From positions 10,656,472-10,720,471 of the forward strand of contig JAUJPP010000001.1 of the NCBI GenBank assembly GCA_030562195.1: DNA of 64,000 nucleotides, in the 5' to 3' direction. The DNA is from Nipponacmea schrenckii (lineage: Eukaryota; Mollusca; Gastropoda; Lottiidae). The translations under genes were made by a program, and so were the position numbers. A model generated the notes under the pieces. The model was not told the origin of the DNA and searched no databases. It saw only the letters and a program-made list of their open reading frames with translations. Position 1 is the first letter of the stretch; every line of letters begins with the position of its first letter. Shown here piece by piece: positions 12,050-26,969 of the stretch.

Positions 12050-15000
12050 CAAGGGCAGTAGCAGCAGTTGAGTATTAAGGACAGTTAAGTTGTAAGGGTA
12101 GTACAGTTCAGTAGGTGTGACAGTTCAGTAGTCAGTTCAGTAGTAAAGGCAGGTGTAGAGAGTGTAGTTGTAGCCTATACCAGAGAGGGTAGTTCAGTAG
12201 TGAGGACATTGCGGTACACTAGTCATTTCAATTGTTCATTACCGGAGAGAAGAGTTCAGTAATAAAGACTTGAAAGAAGAAAGGGCAGTTTAATTCCGCC
12301 AATAATTTTACTGAAATAGACATTACAGTTATTGTACCGCAGACATCTTCTGGTTGTTCGATTCTAATATGATTATTATACAAGTTGACCAGTATTTCCT
12401 TCTTTTTTTTACTTTAATATTTTATCATATCATTTAGCTGACATGTACTAATTATCTCTTGTCGTTCATTATCTTTCAATCATGATTTTCCTTTAGGGTA
12501 AATTTATTATTTTGAAACATACATGTAATTGTAACTGGAACATTATTTTGAAATGTAGAAATGAAACATCATCGCTTCTATAAACTTTATTTTAGTAACA
12601 AAAGAAAGGTTTGTGGGACATTTTCGGCACGCTATGGCCAGGTATAAGAGAAATTAACTACAAAAACGAATTTGGAGTCGACCAGTTAAACATTTTGTAT
12701 AATATCATATGCATGAAAGTAAACTTCACTTAACGTGAAAATATGCATTATCCTAAAATGCCTTATATTTCTAAAATATTTCTCAACAAGGATATACGTA
12801 CAGCATCCGTACTAGAAACAATGAGACGGTTTTTAGGGTACATACCTCGATAAATAGCTTGAAAAACCCGACAGATTCTCCAGCTTTCTCGTCTCAAACA
12901 TATAAAAACCTTTGTTTGAACTTATAAGAAAACACAGAGATTAGTGGTGGCTAAAAACTGCCATGTATCACGCTCAATATAAATGCTAAACTTGCTTGAT
13001 TTTAGATCAAATGAAAGAAAATACAACAAATGGTCAAGTGCTTGTAAACAATTTGTTTACTTGTTTTGTTTACATCGCCAAAACAAATGCGCCCCAACAT
13101 TGCAGTTATACAAATCTAAGTTATCTCTTTCGAATTATAATGTTAAAACTTTTACAACTATATCAACTTGGTGTAAACCAGTGGTAAAAATATCCTTGGC
13201 TTAATATCACATATCCTGATTAATTTTGAGTGGCCACTTAGCTTCCAGTTTTGCCAATTGAAATGTTTGTTTTCAAAGATAGTCATGTACTTTAACAAAC
13301 CTTTCAAACTTGCTTAGGATTTTCACATTTAAAGTGACAAATATAAGTTGTTCCAAAAGCTTTACGATTCTACAACGAATTTCCAAGTTACGATTGAAAT
13401 AATTTTGATCCAGAAACCTCCTTAAAAAAATTTGCTTTGTGGTTTGTGATACAAAATAAACAAGCGAGTCAAACTGGTCAATACGAGAATGTCGAAGACA
13501 TCGCGAATCATCAGAGACAAAGAACAGCTGGGTACTTATGCAGTAAGTTCCAAAATATGATAATATCAGCTCGCTTAATAAATATTGTCTATGATAACAT
13601 ACAACAAAAATACAATAAAATCATTATGAATTTTTTTTAAGACAATAAGCATGTTCGACTTTCTAAATTTGATAGCAAGACGTGTTTGATCTCTGACAAA
13701 AAACTAAAGAAGGTATCGAAAATATCGCGTGCTTGACTTTTTTTTCTGAAACGTGGATTGTAAGTTGTATTGACAGACACCGTTAAGACAACATGCCAAA
13801 AATAACTTTAATATCCAAGATTGAAAACAAATCAATGGTATAATGTGAGACAGCTTTAATCACCAAGGTCTTTATTTAAACATCATCCGTGGCTTTAAAC
13901 TGATGAAATTCATGGTTCCATGTGCTAAACACAGGTAAATTTAATTGAAAATCGAAAGGGAGGAAATTTGAATAACCGTTAGAGCAGGGTCACGCTGAAT
14001 TGAGGTGACCGGATGACCAGTTATGTCTGTAGTTCTAGTATCTAATTGACGAAGATCTTCTTTCTACAACAATTTGAGCTGGTGAAGAAAGCATGGCTCT
14101 TCAGCAACAAAGTAAAACTTTTGGTTGTGATAGACATCGTATACCGTTGCTACAGCAATTTGGCGATAGCATTCAATATTTTCAAGGTCACTCCAAAATT
14201 AAACGTATAAATAAATAAGTTAATAAAATGATAGCGAAGTTCTATGACATCTGTCAATTCCCTCTTTAGATTAATGGCGTGCTTGTTTTCTTCACCAGCA
14301 GACATTGCTTGGGTTATTTTTAACAAGTTAAGTTTAATCAAGGTGATCTTTAGGGATTTCAAAGTCTTCATAGCTTATAAACAAAGTGACTGAAGCATTT
14401 ACAATGGCCGCCATCAGATTTTTTAAAAGAAATAACAACAACGAACAAATCAGTCATTTTAAAACTATTACTATGGGAGGAGTTGCAGACTGGATAAATA
14501 GGGTGGGTCTTTCCTCCAGAGAAAATTGATGACAACTCCACTTTCCTACCAAATACACATCCTGCACATATAATTTTTTTGATAAAGGGCGATTGTTGTT
14601 CAAACGTATTTTCGATATTAGAAGCTATCCACAGATGTAATCGAAACAACATTTCTTCATTACATCGAACATAATATATCATTATTATTTGAATAATACA
14701 CCGAGACTTGTACAGACAATTCCATTGCATTTCTACAGTAAATAGGAAAGTCTCTGATCTACAAACGATTAAGAATAACAGTTTCTATACGTAGAGTGTG
14801 TTTATTAGTATTTTAACCTAAATAGACCGGACATCAATTATCAATAGCTCTATCATTTTCTACTGATTACATCACGCAATGTATCTTCCCAGATCTCTTT
14901 CAACGCCTACTCGTGTATAAGAAATAAACCATTATTATTCCGACCGAACTATCACATATGGAAAGGTACGCTCTTTTATAACTGTAGAAGAAAATTAACC

Positions 15001-18000
15001 GCAAATAATATATAAGGAGACAATTTCAAAACTGATCATAATTTTATTTTGTGTGATGTCGTAGGCCCACTGCTGAGGATACATGAAATAAATTATTAAA
15101 CTTAGTGGAAAAATAAATATATAATTGATATTAAAATTCTGAGTCCGTTTAAAACAACTAATTTAAAAGTCACTATAGGGGAACCACTATGGTAGCTACA
15201 TGAGTATATGGTTTCGGATCAGAAGAATGTGCTTGCAACACCTTGATCGACACTCAATAACATGTTTATTATATATGATTATCCTGTCTCCATTTTAGAA
15301 GAGAAGGAGAATTCTAGGATTTTTTAAATAATCTCCTTCCACTAAATTTTTTTTTTAAATATATGGACTGATTACACTTCAATAAATTATATTTTTTCTA
15401 TCAGTTACTTCCCTTGATGTCAATAATTCTGTTATGCTTTGTTGAAGAACTTGCCGACCAGTGTCCATTATCGAAACAATATATTGATCTGGTTTAACGT
15501 TATATTAACACTATAGTGGAACAAAGTATCAAATCCTTCTGCTGGAATTTGGGCAACTAACATCACGGACTCCTACGATCGAACTGTAAGGTTACCACAA
15601 AAATAACGTGCTGCTAATCTATTGTAGAGTTTGGTTGTCTCTTTCTTTCGCAATTTAAAATATTTTGTGTAATTGCACCACCGATATTTTCACCAAAAAT
15701 CGCATTGGACTGAGCAAACAACATTGATATATTATGCATGTTTATACTCTTGCTATTAATTAGAAATAGTCTGAAAATCTTTTGTTTCCATCAGATATAA
15801 GATTGATTTGATACTATAACTGATAACAATATAGAAGCCCATCAGTCACTTTGGAAGTTTATCTATGGCATGTTTTTGTCGTTAAATTGGATTGTTTGGT
15901 AGTGAATGTATTGACGTGTCAACATCAACACAATAATATCTCATTCTTAGATATATACCCAACACTGTAATGAAGTCACAGAATTACAGAATAGAATAAT
16001 AAATCTCGAGCATCGAACAAATGTCCACCAACAACAACTGATTATTTCAAATTTATATAAATTCGGTTGTCGATATTAGCCTACATTATTTACGGTCTTC
16101 ATAAAATCGTTACCAAATCGTAATTTGTCGATAATTACGAGTATTATTTAGAGGCAGATATTCCAATTAAGATTATCATTAAGATAATCAGTAAAAATGT
16201 GATTTACCGACGAATGCTCGAAAGCAGTAGCCTAACAATTGGATAGCAATTGGGTTAACTGATTGTTGTTAAATGTAGGTCAAACGAAATTCTGCACATA
16301 AATGCAAAAGTCATCATACACGGGTAACATAAAGGTCAAGGAAACGGAAGTAGGAACCCTAGTGATATTAATGCTGAGGCGATTAACGCCAAAGGGCAGA
16401 CGACCTATACAATTTATTGTAAACAAGTCAGATCATGACGTCAATGATACAACAAGAAGCCTGAAGAAATGTCTTGGAACCATGCACTTGTAACAATTCT
16501 ATATTACTTACGTGCTCGTATTAATTAGTCTTATGGTAAGTATCATCAGAAACCATATCATGTCTAGCTTCCATTAAGGTGGGCAAAATTTGTCATGATT
16601 TTCAATATCGTGTCTAGACAATCAACAAAGATAAAAGAATGAGGTTCCAGGGTCCGATATAAACTGTGCGAGGTTTACTACGTCGAAAAAAAAACCACCT
16701 GCCTCTGTTCTAGCCTCTTGACAGACCCACAAACCCAGACATAATCAGAATATTTCTGCAGTTCAGCTAGGACAACATTATTCCCCTGCAACCTGTGAAA
16801 ACATAATGTCGAGGGGCATAGTGTCAAGTGATAATACCCAACCAAAGCAACGGGGATGACCAACACAAATTTACAGTCAACGTAAGTTGATATAACATAT
16901 GTTAAAAATGCAGGGAATATCAACATAAAACAATAGCTAGTTTTTCTGAATTTCAAAATAGCTAAAAGAGGCTGGAATAGTTACAGATCTTCCCTACGTC
17001 ATCTTATAGATGAAGTTGTCATCCTTGTAACATATTCTGCCTCCTTTCATCTTTCAATTTTACAGTCGTAACATTTTTACCTTGCCATTGGAATCTACTG
17101 TACTAAAAGCATTCCAAACAGGATTTCCCACGAGTTTAATATTATACAAGTAAAATTCAAGCCAAACCGTTTTTTGTTTTTTTTGCAAAAAAGACGTAAA
17201 AAATGTTAACTTTTTAATTTTTTTTTAAAAATCCAAGACGTTAAGCAAAGGATTGACATAGAAGATTAAGTATCTTTGATTTGTAGACTATTACATCCTT
17301 GAATTCATTTTGCTTAATTCCGTGCAAAACAACAAATAATTCAGCAACGTACCAATGTTTGAATCCATTACTTCGACTTTCCTGTTCACGAATCAACCCA
17401 GAATATTCTGGCGATCATTATCACTATTCTGCCCATATTCATTGTATTTTACAATTCATTTCTATTTTCAGTTAACTGTTGTTTTTTTTTTTGATAGATA
17501 CTTGATTTATTTTCAAATTTATTTGACTTAATCGGTCATGACTTCTTAAATATTTCTAAGAACAAATGGATGAACCCATGAAAATGAAAATAGATAATAA
17601 ATAGGTTTTCAATTTAGATGTTGTTCATTCTATTATTATCCTGGATTACGACTTGATCGTAAAATATTTCAATAAAATAGAGCTGAATAGGCTTGTACCA
17701 GATGTTGCTTCAAACCTTTTTTTTCTGTTTTTAGCTTCGTCAACACAAAATCAATGTTATTTTTAGATGAATCGTGCTAATTATTTTATTTAAAGAGGTC
17801 GAAATTATGACTCCTTGATATTATTTTTAGTTGACCTTGAAATTTGACATAAAATTAGTGCTATAGGCGAAAAACAGAAAATTCTGACAACAACGTCCCT
17901 CCTCAAGTAAACAAATAACAAAACCCTATAAAGTAAGTCCTTTTTTATTTCTTGTCTAAATTATAAAACAGAAAAAGATAATTACAGAGGTTTGTATCCA

Positions 18001-21000
18001 TTTTGGTTAAACTTTGTGTCAACAAAATCGATAGTTTATTGAGAATAAAAAAAAATAAACCCTGTTGATTTGATATTTAAGTTGATTATCCCACACTGTT
18101 TTTAGTTTCAGATAAACTTGTCACATATGGTATGTAGGCCTAGAATACATCCTGTAAGCTTTTATTACTTCCTTTCATAAACATACTGTTCTATATAACA
18201 AAATACAGGTATTTAAAAAAACAGGACGAGTAGCGAAAAGAGGGTGGGGGGGGTCTTTACAACCTAACAGTTTTTTTCCCAAAAAGACCTATATACTCCA
18301 AACATTGTCCCAATGTGGTGAATGTTAGGACCATATCACCGTCGAGTTTAGACCTAATTCTGGCCCATCTAGATAAAGAGATTTTATTTTAACATCAATT
18401 TAAGTGTTCGAAGACTATTGTGTGGAATCCAGGTCAACTAACTAGGAAGTGAAAAAAGATACTTTTGTATTCATTTGACATCATTAAACCCACCTAATGC
18501 TGCTGAGAATAAACAGCAACCTGATTCACTTAATCTGAGCTCAACAGGTCTCATTTTCATGCGATGTAATTACAATGTTGGTTATCAAGGAATTGCAGCC
18601 TCATTTCCTCATTCTCATTTAACAAACCGACAATAACTTGAAGGATGCAAAGTACACTTTCAACAATCGAACATCATAACATAAGAGCTAAAAGTATTGA
18701 AGTCAAATCACACAAACTTTCTTTGAATCCTGTGATAATTAACACTAACGGAACTTCTAGATGTTTATGACCGATATTACACGAGGGTATTGCTCTTGTT
18801 TTGAACTTAATTTGTCCTTACATGTATACAAGGTTAGACTATTGATCTCGGCTTATTTGTTAAAACCATCACCTTTACCAATTGCTTCAAGTTATTTTCA
18901 ACAATACTTTTAATTGACTCTCCCTTCTCTTCAACATATGGTGAACTTTAGCTTACTACATGTTTGGCTTACAACTAATCAGATTATACAAATCAGCGTT
19001 CGATCATCACTCAATATAGTCGATCTCGAAATTCCACCTTAGGAGTAGAAATGTACATATATGTCTTTTTCCTAATATTTCTTTCTGTACTTTCAGCGAA
19101 TGAATTAAATATTGATACCACAAATAAAAAAAAATAAAAAAAAGTTTCGTTTCGTAGTTCATTCTGAATGTGTCCAATATTAACTAGAGATGTACCTTTT
19201 GTGTGCATTTTGAAAAGTACTCTCTGGCAACCAGTGAAACCATTCTTTCTTTATATTATATACCCCTTTAAAAGATTCGAGCGTTTAATTTAAATATTAA
19301 AAAATTAAATGAAGCCTTGCCATACAGAGAGAAGTGTATTATACGCGTCGCCCTCGAGAACTCTGATAGAAATAACACAATATTTCATAAAAATGAGAGT
19401 AGGGATAGGGTGAGGCATTTCATTCATTTATTTGACAGCTTCATTTTTTTTTATGGATGAATAAAGTAATTATAGGGGATGGACCATCTTGACCCTAACT
19501 TGAAACGAGTCCTTAGAGATGAGACGATTACGCTTGAATCGCCGAGCCACGGCAGCTGTCTCAGACGTTTTGAAATGTGATCCAGATTGCGAATGGTATG
19601 CTAAAAGAAACTGGTATTTGAGATGATGATTTATAAGATAGACAGTAATGTAACTGTAATGTACCTTAATATATACGTCATACCTATTGATTGTAAGATA
19701 CAATCATTGATTACAGACTAGTTTATGTATAGATTTTTATTAGGTTTATATTGTTTAAACTATATTAAATAAATAGAAGAGTGTCTAATATCAGCTCCAA
19801 TATCTATAAATCACGAATAGATCGATAATTGAACACTCAGTACACTATTCGTATATATCTGTATTAAAAGATGATCTTTATTTTCTAGATCAACCAATAG
19901 ACACAAAAAGGCTTGTTCTCCTCCATGTTCTATTTTGTAGTTTAATTATTAGATTTAATCGTTACTGCACCGAGCTATTGGAATAAAATATACTACTAGT
20001 ATATACTCTGTTATTGCGTTAGAAACAGTAATTGATGTCTCGCCCAACAGACTTGACAAAAAGGGGAATACGTCTAAATCTAAACCTTCGCGAAAATCTG
20101 ACTGATAGTGTCGGATCTTAGATATTCATAAAGAGTAAAATGGATGGTTAAATTGAAACATATAGAACACAAAAATGATAATAATATAACCGACATATAT
20201 CTATTTACATCATTAATCAAAAACACTTTCAGCAATCAAACCTCAGACAGTTTTTACCACCATTGTCGGCCACTGTTATTTAAGTTTTGTTGACACGGGG
20301 GAAAAAAGGTCTTGTTTGACAAGTTCAACTATTCGATAAGCCAACATTAAGAGTAAAACACAACACAAGAAAATTGTATCTGCTATGCTAATCTAAGGTG
20401 TCGACATATTTTTTGTTAGACACATGAAATGACAAAATCAGCCACGCAACTATTCCACAAAACTTTAGCCAGAATTTGCTAAACTTGATTTTCAGTTCTT
20501 ATACGCCCACACATGAATGCGGGTGTTTATAGCCGTCGCCCCTGTCTGTCTGTCTGTCTGTCCACAATTATACTGGACACGACAGAGAGCTGGTTTCTTG
20601 ATGGATTTTGATGACACTCTGTGTGATTCTTCGTAATCTCCCACAGAAGAACCCTATTGAAAATCAGAAAACTATTTCTTTTTATCGATAACTCTTTACA
20701 ACCTACCAAATACTCCAGCAGCCAAACAAAGATTTTTGGCTGAACCTTGCAAGTTTTTCCATACAATGTTTTTTTTTGCAGAATATTATATTACAAGGCA
20801 CCCTCTTTCATAATCTGTATGACACCTCTCTATTAATCAGCAGAAACAAACACCCTTTTGCTTTAATTCAAATTTAAAGTTTGGGATTCCTGAGGTGAAA
20901 CCCGACCACTTATACAAAGCATTGTTTATAGTCATTTCTAACATTTTATAAGTTTCAAACTACTGTATTACTATGAAAAAAAAATCGGTTTGCTGGCTAT

Positions 21001-23004
21001 TACAAAACTGTTAGAACTTAGTAAGGTTTGTTCAAATAGTGTGGGAGACTGAAAACTATAACCATACACATTTCTTCATTCAAGATGGTGGCGTTCTTCA
21101 CTATATTGAGATAAGTTCTTTGCTAAAATTCAATTCATTCATGGCCTTCAGAAATAGGTTATATTTTAGGCCTTCCGTTGCAACATTTCATTCTATTGGA
21201 TCATGTTTTTCAAAATATTCTAACTTTATATTCAATTAGCGACACACATTGAAAAAGCAAATAATGGTTATGCAAGTTTGCTAGCCGAGATATAAAGAAT
21301 GCAGTGAAAATATTCTAAGCATAAATATTTCTGTTTGACTAAAGAGCCCTAGTTCATGATCATGGTGGATAACAATTTTTTTTTAAACTATTGTTTAACT
21401 GTAAAGATTGTCAGTTGTCAAAAGCCAGAGTGGATTTATTCCGTTATCAGGTTCAGTAATAATCCAATCACAGTTAGTGCTTACAAGAAGCAGCTGATGT
21501 ATATCATCTTTAAGGACCTGCCAATCGACCTTGTTTCCATGTACATTAGAGTCATACGTTGGTGTTGACAGGCAATGACGTTTCTTAAGAAATCCTTAAT
21601 GGAAAAATAACTGAGAGGCGTGGTATTGCCACATACCATGAATAGGGTCGATTATCCCATAGCACAGGAGTCAGTATTGTGTGGAAAGGAGCAATCTGGC
21701 GCAACTACTTCTCCACTGCGCGAACAAACATTTAAGCAATCCTGTTCATGACATCGCCAATAAAGCAAGGACATGTTATAGACATCAGAGCCATTGTGCA
21801 GGAACATCAAGCTATTATAACATATTTTGGGATAGGTAAAGGAACTGCGCTTATGGTTCTTCAAGCTTGTCCTTACTCATTAACAAGGTTGGTTATAAAT
21901 AGATGTTATCAGCCAGGCAACCAAGTTTATAGCTAGCTGAAACACCAAGAACGCTAAAGGAGAAATCATGTCTTATATAACGTGTAAGATCTGGGCGGCC
22001 AAGTATGCAAATACGGTTGCAAGAGCTCCACCTATTCAGTCACTTCCTCGAACTGAAGCGTTCGAAGAGAATTTTCAAAGAGATCACCTCTAGACAGGTG
22101 GATGGAAAGCGGTATTGGGCCTGGTTCCAGTACCATTAGAGTTTGGCTTTAGCATCTCATCAAGTGTAACTGTTCGGATGACAGGGGGTGTAGCACTTCT
22201 AGGTCCACTTGCAGCCGAGCAAGATTATCATGTACTATCTTTTGTGAGTGTCATACAGGAGACGATTGTTTAAATATTTATAGTAGAAACTTAAATCATA
22301 GAGCCGTCTTTATAAAGGTTGAATAAACTTCGTTCCATGAATGAGCAACTTTTGGCTTTGGTTTATTTTCCCATTACAAGCAGCAAGAAAGCATCCATGA
22401 CAGATACAAAAGAGTCAGTGAAGTTTGATACAACAATTTGTTAGGAATATTCAGAACCACATGAACGATAATCAAAGGTGAAGGTAAACTGCAAAAAAAA
22501 GGAAAAAATGGAATTATATGTTTGTCTGTCAATATTATTATAATGATGTAAAACCTCACCCAACCCTCCCTATTTCAAAATGCCCAACACTGAGGAGGTG
22601 TTATCAGCCGAATTCTTGGAAAGGGTCATATGTTGGCTGGGAATCCACAATAAAACATTTCATGGGAGATATTACAAGGTATACCGGACTTGGCTACTGG
22701 ATTAAAACGGAATTAACTGCCATAACATTATGTGGGCGTACTATGATGGCCATCGCTATTTTGTTTTTTCTCTCGGCCATATTTGCTCATTAAACATTGT
22801 AAGTGCCACTGTTATTCCAGACCTATTGCAGCCTTCCAAAATATATTACTTGCAATCAGGATAAAATGAAGAGTACATAATCTGGCTTTGACTACACTAA
22901 TTGGTACATGGTCTAAAGCCTGATTCAAATATAGAAACGTCAAACGAATGATGAAGAACTAGCACTTCAAAGTAATCACTGGAAATCTTTATAAGATGTC
23001 AGAA
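12050..23004. other. Long non-coding stretch, no gene recognised
   Basis: About 11 kb without a supportable gene. The first 240 bp hold diverged CAGTTCAGTAG minisatellite units. A possible lone exon near 13452-13535 (plus) reads SQTGQYENVEDIANHQRQR and is followed by a GTAAGT donor, but its acceptor is poor. Open frames at 14368-14730 and 16678-16956 (minus) lack recognisable features. The AGTTACTTCCCTT motif occurs at 15403-15415, and TGACGTCA at 16436-16443. Confidence 0.4.
20542..20562 (+). repeat. (CTGT)n microsatellite
   Basis: Five consecutive CTGT units. The overlapping minus-strand open frame ends in a Thr-Asp-Arg-Gln string because of this repeat. Confidence 0.8.
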
Positions 23005-23420
23005 GATACCCTAGGTAAGTATGATGAGGAAACATCTAATAAGTATCGGAGGAAAACATTATAGGTACATGTAGATGAAAATTCTTCTGTTAAGTATGCG
23101 AAGACAGTTTTGGTACGCATTCGAGAACATTCTGTTAAATATGCATGTAGTCTGCTGATAAGTTTGCGAAAATTGTTCTTGTAGGTATGAGAAAATTGTT
23201 CTGGTAAACATTGGAGAATATTTCTAGTAAGTATGCGTGGATTGTTCTGGTGAGTATGCGTAAATTTTTCTGGTAAGTATGCGAGAATTGTTCTGATAAG
23301 TATAAAAGAATTGTTATGGTAAGGAAGCGAACATTGTTCTGGTAAATATGCGAACTGTTCTGGTAAATATGTGAACATTGTTCTGGTCTGCTTTTAATAA
23401 GTATGCGAGGAGACTTTTTT
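23005..23420 (+). repeat. About 24-bp minisatellite whose unit contains a consensus 5' splice site
   Basis: Roughly 17 units of the type GAGAATTGTTCTGGTAAGTATGC. Each well-preserved unit contains GGTAAGTATG, a near-perfect complement to the U1 snRNA 5' end. Diverged units (AGTAAGTATGAGAGG type) continue to about 23730. The minus-strand frame at 22989-23378 is a periodic LPEQF-like string and not a gene. Confidence 0.8.
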
Positions 23421-23730
23421 GCACGTGTGTGAGGATTTAGTATATATATGTATATGTATTGGTAAATCTAATAACCATGCCAGGATACCTTTTGGAATGC
23501 ATGCAATAAAATTTCTAGTAAGTCTATACATAAAAATCTTCATCTGTTATTATTGTACAATGATACTTGTAGTTCTATACATGTCTGAATATATGCCAGT
23601 GTTGTAATTCGTAAAAATGACATTATACACCAAGAAGGCCTGCCCGGATATTTCTGGTAAGTATGAGAGGATATCAAATACGTATGACGGGATACATCGC
23701 GTAAAGACGCCAACGTGAGTATACATCTGC

Positions 23731-26628
23731 AAAGCATGCCAAGAAACGCCTAGTATATAAGTTACATCAAGTAAGCATTCGTCATTCAAGCAACCCAGGA
23801 GACTTCTGATGTCAGATTCTTGAAGTTTAAGTAATAAAGAAGATGAGGTATTTCTAAATGTGTGTCGGACAATCAATGACAGTTACAAACATGATATACA
23901 GTTTAAATTGTCTCTAGTAACCAGACAGATGTAAAATAGTTTGTTGCGTAACAGAGATTCTTGATTCGCTGTCATTGTTTTCTATTAACATTGCACAAGT
24001 GACACGAGGGTATGTACTGAACACCTAAAACCACTATTCCCTATGTTTGAGACTCCTCGTGCACCTTAAACATAATGCTTCATATTACCATGATTTCCCT
24101 TCTATTATTAACGAACCAAAAGTCTCACTCAATGAAACCGTTAGAGTAAACAGCTTACAGTAGTCAAGGAGCAAGTCATCGACCGTGAAATTTGGCACAT
24201 TCGACAGTCCATTGCTTATTTAGCGATGCATTTCATAAATAGTCTCAAAAACTGCCAACAGATTGGGAAACTGACACTATTTAAAGAAAAAGGGACCTTG
24301 TAGTTGATATCACATATAATGTATCGGAAAACCATGTTCAGCTGCGAAAATTAAAACGCACCAACTAATTGTTTTATGTCAACCGGATGCAAGACTTACT
24401 TTGATTGACACTTACAAGTTACGTCTTCTACATAGGCGTATTGGATGGAAGTCCAATGACTTACGTCACAGCCGGCTAGTTGTAAATACGAACTTCTTTC
24501 CTATGTGGACATAGTGTTAGCTTCTATACTCTTGGATTTTATTTGCTTCAAGATGATCTCAAATGCAAAGGCAAAATGCAGAGGTTTGGATTTCTTATCT
24601 TAAATGCCTTAAGCTTCATCCGAACTCGGAATTACAATCCATAACTTGAACTTCACAACAATGACACAAAGATGATAGATCATTCTAGATCATTTAAGAT
24701 GCAACTCGTGGACAGAGTCGGGTATTGTGGGAATTGACCAATAAGATGGAAAACACATGTATAAATGTCAAAATTTTAATTTTTATTACAAACTTAAAAA
24801 TATGTAACAATATAAACATTAAGAATGACGAAATATTCCTTCATATTGGAAGAAATTTAACTACTATAAAGTCCATGTCGTATTGCACGCAATTAATATA
24901 GAAAATATTACCATGTGGTCGTAAATAATAGAAACCATAGATCCATCACCTACTTAAAAGTCATTTGACCATTTTCTTATTTCTCGACCCCCCAAAAAAA
25001 AAATCGAATTTTGAAACATCATTGAGACAGTCACATGAATAATTGAGCTCTCCAAATATTAAAAATTAATTTTCTGAACACGAACCCCATATTTAAACTT
25101 TTTTTTTTTTTACTGTACAAACATGATTTGAACAAGTTTTTATATTATATAAATAAATAAGAAAAGATAAGAATATAAGATATAAAATGATTCTTATAAA
25201 CAAAATAGACTAGAGAGATACTCATAATTTATAAAGTAAAAATTACTACATTTTTAACGAAATCAACTACGAAGCCATCTTTGTCTACCATTCCCCCACC
25301 ATTTTCTTATATTAAAGTTAATATAGATGTGCGGTGTCTTAAATTTCAAATATTATTTCAAGAAATAAAGGGGAATGATAGTCAAAGAGGATCAAAACTA
25401 CGCACCTAAAATCATGAAGACAATAAAGCTAAACCCATTTGCAGCAGATTTCGTTACAGATTAAGGCAAGAAAAAGATTACAATAAATTGTCACGGAGTC
25501 TCTAATAAGGCGGCGTAGCCTCGAATATACCAAAGCATTCAAGCCTTAATCATTGAAAACCAAACATTTATACAACAGTAAATATCTACCAGAGTTTGGA
25601 ATGACTATGAAACACAAATGAAGGTTAACATCATGCTTTGGAATAGGTAAAACTTCTAAAGTTGGCTTGGAGATGGTACTTGGCATATTGACAAGTTTTG
25701 ACACAAATCAAGTTACTTAGCCACACCTCAAATTGAATTGTCTGTAGGAGATGAGGGTTTTATTGTACTAGACTAAAATAAGAACGAATTTAAGTAAAGG
25801 AAACCAAATTTGAAATTTGAAAACAAACTGATCACGATATTGTGATTATGTGATTTAAATTCAAGAATAAATCTAGCTATAAGAATTTTGAGCATTTTGG
25901 TCAGTTCGAATTGAAAAATGTTTGTTTTAATATTTGGAGAAATATTCTCTTCAAAGCGAACAATATAATTCGCCATTAGAAAAGAATGTCTTATTTTTCA
26001 CTCCTGTCAATAAAATCTATTGTATTATTGCCATAAGCAGAAAGCAAGCTACCATTAACAATGATAAATAAGGCAGCCATATTGGAACTATAAAGCTATT
26101 ATATAAATTATATACAAGGATTATCTGTATAACAAAGAGAGATACACTCTAATTGATTGCAATAACCAAGTTATAAGAATTATCAAATTCCATTCGAATA
26201 CAATGGCATTGTCTTCGTGCTGAAAGAACAGACGTCATTAACGACGTTATTGTGACAATTGTGCACCAATTTTTCTTCATTAACACAATACTGTGCTGCG
26301 TCATAAAACATCTTCGTTAAGATAAAAGTTATAAATAGAATAACCCTGATGCACAAAAAAAAAAAAAAATATATATATCATCATTTAAAAAATATAATAT
26401 CCCTTATATAATAAATAACAAAGACTAAATATTATGAGAGCAACAAGTTTCGAAACAGTAACGATGAAGATCTCCTCAAGCGTTACTTATGAACAAGGTT
26501 AAAATGGGGGTAAAATCCATGAGCATTAGCACAAAGAGGAACCTGGTTAATTTCACGAAATTAACCACAAAAACCACACCAGATGAATTAAGTTTGGTAC
26601 AAAGTTTTGTCTTAAACACTTTCTCCAG
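23731..26628. other. Non-coding stretch downstream of the Tob gene
   Basis: AT-rich sequence with poly(A)/(T) runs (near 25105 and 26348). An imperfect inverted pair CTTTGTCTACCATTCCCC / GGGGAATGATAGTCAAAG sits near 25280-25388 and could be a tiny MITE. No gene is recognised. Confidence 0.35.
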
Positions 26629-26634
26629 TTTATT
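26629..26634 (-). promoter_or_regulatory. Candidate poly(A) signal of the Tob gene
   Basis: AATAAA on the minus strand, about 340 nt past the Tob stop codon. It is the first canonical hexamer I see downstream, giving a short 3' UTR. A 132-codon plus-strand frame (26489-26887) crosses this UTR antisense and is best read as chance. Confidence 0.3.
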
Positions 26635-26969
26635 CTTCATTGATATATTAAGCACCATCATCACCCCAAAATCCTTTTGGCAACAAGTCTTAGATAATAA
26701 TACTATTGGAACACTACAAAAGACTTACAGAGATCACCTTCCAATACGAACATTATACAGTCTAAGAGTTCTTCAGAAACAACGCCAGAACGTTTACACA
26801 AAACACAAAAATAGTCGTCTATATAAAAATAATCAACACTTTTATAGGATATGGATTTGTATTAAAAAAGGGATGAAATTATCTTAGCTATAAAAATATA
26901 TATAAGGAACTCTTTATATAAAGACTTATTATTTTTCAAAAAGACAAAAACCATCACCAAAGCAAAAGT

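Noticed and set aside
14150..14730. Minus-strand frames of 73 and 120 codons as a small gene
   Set aside because: No recognisable domain, no strong splice borders, and compositions close to translated AT-rich DNA. Left unannotated, although MSAGEENKHAINLKRELTDV looks faintly protein-like.
22989..23876. Minus-strand frames of 129 and 108 codons near 23 kb
   Set aside because: The first is a periodic LPEQF-type string from the 24-bp array. The second covers its diverged continuation.
26489..26887. 132-codon plus-strand frame downstream of Tob
   Set aside because: It lies antisense in the probable Tob 3' UTR, has a composition typical of AT-rich DNA and no recognisable domain.
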